Shown here: piece by piece, positions 56,431 to 64,000 of the stretch | Layout of the letters: each line of letters opens with the position of its first letter | Numbering within the stretch: position 1 is the first letter of the stretch | Assembly (NCBI GenBank): GCA_030737835.1 | Contig: CM060854.1 | Location: forward strand, 18,575,858 to 18,639,857 | Reading direction: 5' to 3' | Source of the DNA: Acorus gramineus | Lineage: Eukaryota > Streptophyta > Magnoliopsida > Acorales > Acoraceae | DNA length: 64,000 nucleotides | Made by a program: the position numbers and the translations under genes | The notes under the pieces: model-generated | Told to the model about the DNA's origin: nothing | The model's input: the letters and a program-made list of their open reading frames with translations, nothing else | Databases searched by the model: none

Positions 56431-57834
56431 GTTAGAATTCGTTTGATTTTTTTTTGTAAGGTTGAAAAAGACATTATTAGGGTTCTTCCAATTTTTCTAG
56501 TTAACATGCACTTTTACTTGTTTGGTATTTCTAGGTTTTTATCTACACTTGTTGTAGCTAGGCAAAAGAAAATGTAAAAAATATGTGGACATCAATTAGA
56601 GACATCTCATCAGTCAGCAGAGGAAGCTACTATGTATTAGGCATCTCTTTTCTATAATGAATTGAAGCTTCTTCTTAAGGATGCAAAGATGGAAAGATTC
56701 AAGAAAGAGAATAACTAGCCCTATATTGTGGATTTTTCTTTTTGATACTAATGAAATCCTATCTTTTGGCATAATTTGGACTGGAAGTTAAAGTATTATT
56801 CTGTGATGGGATGCACTACAACCTGAATTGATTTTCCCTCCCAAAAAGAACTCACGCTTTCAACTTGGAGTGGTTGTAAAATTTTGCCCTTCCACCACTT
56901 TGGTAATGATAAATGAGTGACTTAAAAGAGTTTCAAAATCACTACAAAAGATTATAACTTATAAATTATAAATTATGATTTTTCTGATAAATTATAGACA
57001 TGTTTGTTGTAATTGTTTAAATTTTATTGTATAATTGTCAAAAATAGCCCTACACTACAGAAGTAAAAAATTGATTTATGTTTGATTAAATAAGTTAATT
57101 TTTACATATAAAATTTATTTTAAAAATATTTTAAAAGAAAATTAAATTAACATAAATAATATTTCAAAATCACTGCAATAGTTTTCAAATATTATATTGT
57201 AGAATTTTAATAAATTGAGCGATAAGTGGAATTAAAAAAAAATTGAGAATGTATTTTTTGTAATAGTAAAAAAATTGAGAAAATCAAAGGTGGTTTAGAG
57301 TTTTTTAGTGTAATAGAACAAAAAATAGATATACATATTATTAGTAAAAAATATTAAGAGTACGTGCGTCCAAAATAAAAAAATTTAATATCTTTTATAA
57401 GCTATAATTAATCTAAAAAGCATCACTTTCCTAGCTTAGAGATTATAACTTTTTAAGTTGTTTTTAAATAAGTTTCAATAAGTTTTACCAAACATGCAAC
57501 AACGGCTTATTTTAAGCTAAAAGCTATAATCTACAACTTATAAGTTTTAACAAACATGTATTACATCAATGAATAAAAGAACAAAAGAAAACCATAATTA
57601 AATTCTAGTAACATGTATTACACCCATTAACAAACATGTATTACATCCATGAATAAAAGAAAAAAACAACAATTAATTCTGGTTTTTCAAAAACTAAAAA
57701 GCTCGCGAAAAAAATTTAAATCATGGAAAACAAGAACTAAAAAGGAATTTCATAAATATTTAAAATATTCTCCACAATATTATCTGAAATAATTATCACA
57801 AAGAAAACCTTACCATTGTGAACCATTGTATGAT
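56431..57834. other. AT-rich intergenic DNA with MITE-like scraps
   Basis: ACTTATAAATTATAAATTATG near 56955 and the complementary-looking TATAATCTACAACTTATAAG near 57526, each next to AAACATGT words, may be ends of a degraded MITE of about 600 bp. A roughly 80-bp direct duplication (AACAAACATGTATTACATC at 57549 and 57629) lies behind it. No gene is seen. Confidence 0.5.
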
Positions 57835-58250
57835 CCTCCACTTGAAGATGCCACCAGCGCCACCGCCATCGCCACCGCCGCCATCACCGTCACCACCACC
57901 ATCACTGTCACCACCGCCCTCACCCCCACCAACGCCATCACCACTACCACCACCGCCTTCACCATCTCCACCATCACCACCACCACCACTGCCACCCCAC
58001 CACCACCGCCACCACCACCACCGCCACCACCACCACCGCCATCACCACTGCAGCCACCACCACCACCGCCACTGCCACCACCACAGCTGCTGTCGCCATC
58101 ACCAATACAACCACAACTGCTGCCACCGCTGCCACCATCACCACCACCGTCACCACCACAGCCACGACTGCCACCACCGCCAGCCCCGCCACCTCCACCA
58201 CCCCCTCACCACCGCCATTACCACAACCCCCACCACCACCTCCTCCTCCC
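57835..58250. repeat. CCA/CAC-rich minisatellite
   Basis: Over 400 bases made almost only of CCACCA, CCGCCA, CCATCA and CACTG words. All frames stay open and would read as Pro/Ser/His-rich on plus and Val- or Gly-rich on minus, with no conserved domain. On the minus strand the region just outside starts MDHNNNFYMGGGG, so a remnant of a glycine-rich protein gene cannot be ruled out. Confidence 0.75.
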
Positions 58251-58601
58251 ATATAAAAGTTGTTGTTGTGATCCATCTTGGTTAACATTTTCTTCAATCT
58301 GAATAACCAAAGATGACACACCCTTCTTGCTTTCTTGAATGAGATTTCTTGGAGGTACGAATGAATGTAATAGAGAACAGGAAAAGAGAAGAGAGTGTGT
58401 TTTATTTCATGCAGGATTTACATGCACGTATGCTAATCTAAAAAAAATATCCGTATAACTATTATCTGTTACTCTAGCTAGACTGTGAATAAAACATAAT
58501 AAGACATACATTATTGTCATATTGTACATGTAACGTGTTTGTATAATATGCTATTTAATTTAATTATTTTTCTTGATTATCATAATTTTTTTTTAAAAAA
58601 A

Positions 58602-58650
58602 TGATTTTATGGTGGGTTAAGAGAAATGTTTGGTGGGGATAGACGTGCCC
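58602..58650. mobile_element. Orphan end of the 7870-type MITE
   Basis: TTGGTGGGGATAGACGTGCCC matches the right end of the element at 7870-8747 and preserves the full terminus GGGCACGTCTATCCCC when inverted. The other end was not found within the next kilobase, so this is a truncated copy. Confidence 0.65.
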
Positions 58651-58829
58651 TTCAATTTTAATTTAGCATCACGCAAAATAAGGGGAATAATAGCCTCCAT
58701 TTTTTATTTGCCTTTGAAGATCCTTCTGTTTCTCTCCAATCAAATCTGCCAAACTGAAGAAGAGAGCAAGACATTCAGAATGCATTTTGGTATTTCCGCT
58801 TTCAAATTACTTTGCAACCGGTTGATTTC

Positions 58830-60340
58830 GCATTAAATGCTAGAAGATGAGCTTCTACTGATCCCTGTTTTTGAAAGGATAAAACTCCAAATATAATTTG
58901 AAAATGGGCATGGGATTAGAAGATGTTGGATAGTCTCTGAACTTCTGCTACAGAGAACACAAAGGGGGTTTTGAATTATGTTTTTCTGAAACAATCTGGC
59001 CAAGGATGGAAGCTTGTCCATACATGCGAACCTTAGTGTGAATGAGTGTTTTGGCACTTTAGAGAATATTGCCAAACCCAATCAGACCAGGCAGGTGGGA
59101 CAACACTGCATCACACCTCCTTCCATTCTTCAGCTAGAGAAAGATCTCCGAATTTGTTTGGACTCCATATGAGCTCATCTAAACCACTGCCACCAATTTC
59201 TAAATTTGAAATTTCGTCCCAAAGCGTGATCAATGTAGGCGTCCATGTCCTTGGTTTTTTCCAAGCTCCTTCAATGATCAAGTTGCTTAATTTGGATTCT
59301 TTGGTGAACCCAAGCATGTGAGTAAGTCTGCCATCAAGTTGTGAGATGAGTCCAAGACCCCCTATCCACGGGTCTGTTCAAACATTAATGTTCTAACCAA
59401 TGTAGATGATGTATCTAATATTTGGTTGAATCCAACTTCTTGCAGCAAGGATTTTACGCCAAACTCACGTGCTTGAAATTCGAGGCTGTACCTCCCAACT
59501 AGACTTAGATTTTAGATATCGACTATGTATCCATAGAAACCACAAGCTTTCTTTTCTTGTAGCAATATCCTGGAAGTGTACCCCTGCAACAGCTTTATTC
59601 CAGTCCATAATTGTTTTGATTTCGAGCCCTCCTTCAGCCATTGGTCGACAAACATTTTCCCAATTAACATGATGAGAGGCTCATTTTTTAGAGGAGTCCC
59701 GCCAGAGAAAAGCTCTAATTAATCTTTCAGCCTCTTTGATTGTTTTCTTTGGGGCTTAAAATGCACCAGTCCAGTACAAGTGAAGGCCATTCAAGACAGT
59801 TCGGGCTAATTCCAATCGACCTGCCAAGGAAAGAAGCAAGGCTTGCCACAAGACAAAAGCTTTTTCCTCATCTTTTCAATGAGATGTTGACAATGAACAT
59901 GCTTTAGGGACACATTAAGCATTGGTAGGCCTAGATACCTCACTGAGATTGATCCTTCTGAGATGCCTAACACTGCCAGAAATTAAAATTCGCCCTATTG
60001 GGGTCTCCTGGATTCAAAAAGACTTGACTTGTAGTTTTGTTGACCTTCAGCCCAAAATCATTGGCAAAATCATCTAATAAAATTTTCAAATTTGAGACTG
60101 TTCGGGGTGATGAGTTTGTGAATAAGAGTAGATCATCTATGGTTTACTTGAAGAGGTCCTTTTAGGTAGGACCCAATAAGCTTTGATCTAGATGTATCAT
60201 TTAATCTTTGGGAGAATCCTTCATGAGCAAGCACGAATAGAATGGGTGATAGGGTTCCTCCTGTCATAGTCAACAATTCGAGTTGAAGAAACCACAGGGG
60301 CTCCCATTGACAAGAACTGAGAATTTTGGAGAGTCAATGC
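58830..60340 (-). mobile_element. LINE-5 fragment (RT to zinc region)
   Basis: On the minus strand RT sequence at about 60340-60200 (VNGSPCGFF-like, GDPLSPILFVLAHEGFS) leads through degraded thumb and connection regions to LWDEISNLEIGGSGLDELIWSPNKFG (59230-59150) and the zinc-binding block NPLCVLCSRSSETIQHLLIPCPFSNYIW (about 58970-58890). The 3' end is missing. Multiple stops. Confidence 0.8.
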
Positions 60341-60356
60341 AATGTCTATATATATG

Positions 60357-60930
60357 TCTTTTTTTATTTTTATTGTTAATCAAGATTTGTATTGCTATTA
60401 GAACAAGGGAATTTTTACAAAAGCATCCAAAAATTTTACAAAATGGAATTCAATTAGGAGATCATTAGCTCACAGGAGGGAAGCCCGAACCAAGTTGACC
60501 TGCATCTTGAACCCAAATTCGAAAAAAGAGGGTATTAGGATCTTATATGATTGTAAGGCAACCCGGATTTGTCTTGAGTCAGCGCATTGCCTAATTCTGG
60601 CCATATAGAAGTAGATAGAATGGTGGATTCCCCTCTGGCTGAACAGAAGGAGGCTACGCTGTCAGCTGGTACGTTGCCTTCTCGATGGATATGTGAGACT
60701 TCCCATTCTAGAAGAAGAGCAAGACCACAATGAATATTTCTCAAACTCTGAATAGCACTCCAAGGATGATTGCTATTTCCTTTGATCCAAGCAATTGCTG
60801 TTGTAGAGTCTGACTCCAACCAAAGTTTAGAACTTCCTGAGTTGAGTGCTAATCAAATGCCCACCTCAATAGCTTTGAGTTCCAAGAGGTTGATGGAGTG
60901 GAGATCAATTCAATCTGCTAGTCCACAATA
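60357..60930 (-). mobile_element. LINE-6 3' end (RNase H and A-tail)
   Basis: Minus-strand reading: NLLELKAIEVG near 60900, ESDSTTAIAWIKG (60819 down), EVSHIHREGNVPADSVASF, to a stop at 60535; then the shared 3' tail AGCAATACAAATCTTGATTAA and an A-run (T-run 60357-60377 on plus). It ends next to the RT piece of LINE-5 and may have inserted into it. Confidence 0.85.
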
Positions 60931-60935
60931 AAAGA

Positions 60936-63052
60936 CAGCATGCTCGTCACGTAGTAACCATATATATATATGATCGATATGGTTACGCGACTTTCTTGTC
61001 AGGTTGATCCTCCTTAGCTTCCACATTAATGTATGCCAAAGATCAGATATGCTATACATCATATGCAATATTAATGGATGATAAAAGTGTATGATTTTCT
61101 TGTTTTTGGTATAAGATATATGTACTGATTGATAAAATTGTAAGCATATATAAGGCGGCCCCAACAGGCCAAATCACCACAATAATTTGTCATAAGTGAC
61201 CTTTTGATGGTAAATGAGGTGACATAAGAAAACGATTGACACCGAACATCAAGAAATTAATACTAATTGAATTCGATTATGTTTACAAATAGTTAAACCG
61301 TTTTATCTTGTGGTTGTTTTTCTTGATTGTCAATTCTTGAAAAGAAAAAAATTCACATCTTCCATTTTTGCTTGTCACCAAAAATTCACATGGTAAATAT
61401 ACCTTGAATAAGTTTGAATAATAATTAATTTTAAAAATATTAATGGACACGTGGTTTAGTTCAGTTGACAGATTATCGTAATTAACATGGTAAATATCTT
61501 AAATAATAATTAATATTAAAAAAATTATAAATGCCTCCTTTTAAAATTAGAAACCAACAAGTTTTTTACAGTACTTTTTCAAAGGGCGCTGACACATTCA
61601 ATTTGTTTTGCAGCTCAATTTGCAGTCTTATATACTACAATAGCACAATTTGCAATCAAGAAGATATCATTTGTTTCTCTTGGAGCTAAAGAGCTTCTCC
61701 ATCTCCGGGGTGGTGTCGAACGCGGCCTCAAGAACCTAAGAAGACACCTTGTATCCGATGAACTCCCGACTAGGTTGGTGAAAACAAGGCTGCAATTTAC
61801 AATACATGAGTGAACACTGAACATCACATTAACACAATTGAAAATCAAAATCTCTAAAAAAATTTCAAAACCAGCTTTATCATAATAGTAATTTTGTTGA
61901 TTTTTAACATAAAAATCAAAATCGAAAATGAAAGCTAAAGTTTTATTTTAAAAAAATATTTATTTTAGTCTATATTGTAATTAAAACTAAACCAGATCTG
62001 TGATTAATTTATTTTGTTGATTTCTAACATGAAAATCAAAATTCGAAAAAGAAAGCTAAGGTTTTAATTAAAAAAATATTTATTTTATTCTCTACTATAA
62101 TCAAAACTAACCATACACTACTATAATACCCTTCTACAATTTCCTTTTTTTCTTGTAAAAAATCCATATTGCTCCGTGAAAACTTATGAAAATCAGAAAA
62201 AGTTCATGTAAAATAAGTAAATCATCTCGTATCTTTATTTTATTAGCAAACAATTATTTCAAATCTGAAATAACATCATCCACTAGTTTTTAATGTACAA
62301 TGTTGAAAACAACTATTCTAGGTACTCTACAAATCGACTATAATCAAGACAAACTGTTCTATACACTAGGTTGATAATAGATGCTTTATCTTTCTATTAT
62401 ACCACCTATGAGTGATTTTCAACTTTTAACTATGTTCATAATTCTTTTGTAAATTTTCCCCTTATAAATTTATTAATCTGAAATAATTATTTCTTTTCCA
62501 AATCTTATTTTACGATTTAAATAGATAGTACATTTTATAAAAAAATTTATGAAATCAGATTCTCTAACAAATTAATAAACAAAATTAAAAAATGAAAATA
62601 CATATTTTCTGACCATAGGTGATAAGCATGTTCTCAGTAATTCTGCATTTGAAGGGTATTCCATTCATAAAAAGAACTGATTTATATTTTATTAGTTTTT
62701 CAGGGACTTATTTGACTACTGTTTTCAGAGTTTCTAGAGAATTAAATCAATTCCCCACCCCCCCCCCCCCATTTCTTTGATGTTGGCGAGGACCTATCTT
62801 GGAAAAATTTCATATTAATACTTATCGGTGAGAAGTGTCCATTAAAAAACTTAAAATCCTTCGTTAATTGAAAATTAATTTTTGTATATTGTTTTTTTCG
62901 GTGGGTGTTATTTTTGTATATTGTTGTTGTTGTTTAATTACTAACACCCAAAAAGAAATCTCACAAAGAACAAGATATCAAAGAAAAAAAGTAAGATACG
63001 TGACTGTCTAATTATATATATCACAAGAGATGGTAAGAGATAATTTTTCTAA
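60936..63052. other. AT-rich intergenic DNA
   Basis: No intact gene. Holds a possible small NLR remnant (61646-61793), two roughly alike 90-base stretches with ATTTTGTTGATTTNTAACAT and AAAGCTAAGGTTTT words (61890-61985 and 62003-62100), and a C-run (62757-62770). Confidence 0.55.
61646..61793 (+). pseudogene. Possible NLR coiled-coil (Rx-N) remnant
   Basis: A 49-codon plus-strand frame reads SFVSLGAKELLHLRGGVER and GLKNLRRHLVSDELP. The spacing of Leu and the GVE...L..LRRHL pattern resembles the start of coiled-coil domains in plant CNL resistance proteins (consensus like LLRGVRDEVEELKREL). No start codon or downstream NB-ARC is present, so at best a scrap. The similarity is from memory and could be chance. 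Confidence 0.3.
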
Positions 63053-64000
63053 CATTTTTTTTATTGGTAATTAAAATTTTGTATTTCTATGAAAAGAATT
63101 CTACAAAAATTATAAAGAACTACCCAAAAAGAAAATGCAAGGGAGGATCATTATTAACAAATGAGGGAAGAATGAGATAGTCAATCTACATCCCTTCGTA
63201 GTTAATTCTCCGCCCCCAGAATTCAATTACATACATCACAAAGATATAAGATGATTATCCCTTGGTGCGAGTATAAGGAGTGCCTGATTGATCTTGCTGA
63301 ATGGTTGATTTCAACTCTTCCCAAATATCATTTGGGTGGAAGATAGATTCCTCACAAGCAGATTGGAAGACAGCAAGGATGTCCACCAGGGCATTGCCTT
63401 CATGGTGAATGTGAGGCACTTTCCAATCAGTGAAGAGGGAAAACCCATGATGGATAAGGTGCAAGCTGCGAATGGCGGTCCAAGGACGACAGCCTTTGCC
63501 CAGAATCCAAGCTATGGTCATTGTTGAGTCGGACTCGTTCCACAAGTGTTGAATACCATCTCTAACAGCCATCCATATTCCAGCCTCAATGGCTTTGAGC
63601 TCTAAGAGATCAATAATGGGTAGATCATTTGTTCTTGTGAGGCCACATCGGGATTGAGCATTCGCGTCTCAAATTAATGCTCCATAACCCTCACTATCAC
63701 CAACAAGAGAGCCATTCGTGTTTAGTTTAGACCAGCCACTGCAAGGAGGAGTCCAAGTGACCAATTTCGAAGTAACTATAGTTTCCAAAATGGAGATTTG
63801 AAAAAATTCACACATTCTTTCAAATTCCAGAGGCATAGTTGACTTTAAAGTGAAGGAATTGAGCCTGATCTTGATGAAATCTTTAATTCTCTTGAGAATA
63901 ACTTGCTTATGGCTTTTTGCTCCCTTGAATGCCGTTAAATTGCGTTCCAACCAGATGTGCCAAAGGGTGGTGGTGAGAGAAATCTGCATAAGAGTTTTTG
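63053..64000 (-). mobile_element. LINE-7 3' end, continuing past the window edge
   Basis: Minus-strand: TTLWHIWLERNLTAF and ILKRIKDFIKIRLNSF (63985-63830), CSGWSKLNTNGSLVGDSEGYGALI (63740-63669), RNase H motif ESDSTMTIAWILGKG (63530-63490), HIHHEGNALVDILAVF, stop at 63255. The 3' tail near 63095-63053 (GAAATACAAAATTTTAATTACC then A-run) matches the other copies. The frame is almost clean between breaks, so it is among the younger LINEs here. Confidence 0.88.

Noticed and set aside
57818-58321. Proline/histidine-rich or valine/glycine-rich proteins in the CCA repeat
   Set aside because: All frames stay open because of simple repeat composition; no domain, start context or conservation is visible.
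1-64000. tRNA, rRNA or snRNA genes
   Set aside because: Reading for the GGTTCRANNCC arm and U6/7SL-type boxes gave no convincing cloverleaf or promoter; a dedicated scan could still find a weak one.

Overview
This window is nuclear DNA of a flowering plant. It holds spliced genes with GT-AG introns, a plant-type Ran GTPase, a RINGv/MARCH-type ubiquitin ligase, and a dense load of plant transposons: MULE, hAT, Tourist, L1-type LINEs with an RNase H domain, Ty1/copia and large solo LTRs. I cannot place the species. No bacterial-type operons, CRISPR arrays, tRNA or rRNA genes were seen.

Layout. 1-4380: AT-rich intergenic DNA with a degenerate tandem repeat. 4386-11075 (+): RAN, eight coding exons; its 3.7-kb fourth intron has absorbed several small elements. 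11603-12101 (-): a small single-exon gene with a clear TATA box and an ABRE/G-box. 12735-15880: MULE-like and hAT-like MITEs. 15985-20968 (+): six-exon membrane RINGv E3 ligase whose last intron uses a GC donor. 21336-22169: another MITE.

From 22577 to about 49785 almost everything is nested mobile DNA. An old LINE (22577-32776) was hit by a hAT-like MITE, which carries a Tourist MITE, and by a 6.3-kb MULE (24723-31031) whose 9-bp target duplication lies in the LINE reverse transcriptase YADD motif. The MULE is the most interesting object here. It has 120-bp terminal inverted repeats, a MUDRA-type transposase gene, a second spliced gene of the plant mobile domain (PMD/MAIN-like) family, and an array of 26-28-bp palindromes inside each end. 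A second LINE (about 33258-40785) holds a 3-kb solo LTR, itself interrupted by another solo LTR of the same family in the opposite direction. A third LINE (40850-44405) and the 5' part of a fourth (44440-49785) follow; the fourth holds a third solo LTR.

50903-56430 (-) is a broken two-pore potassium channel (TPK/KCO-like) gene. It is split by a very young Ty1/copia element (51464-56342) with LTRs about 98% identical and a perfect 5-bp target duplication. The right part (56431-64000) has a CCA-rich minisatellite, three LINE fragments on the minus strand that share a 3' tail motif with the plus-strand copies, and AT-rich DNA with a possible small NLR coiled-coil remnant.

The likely working host genes are therefore RAN (nuclear transport and spindle), the RINGv ligase (ubiquitination at membranes) and the small ABRE-controlled gene. 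The rest is a layered record of insertions whose relative order can be read from who interrupts whom.
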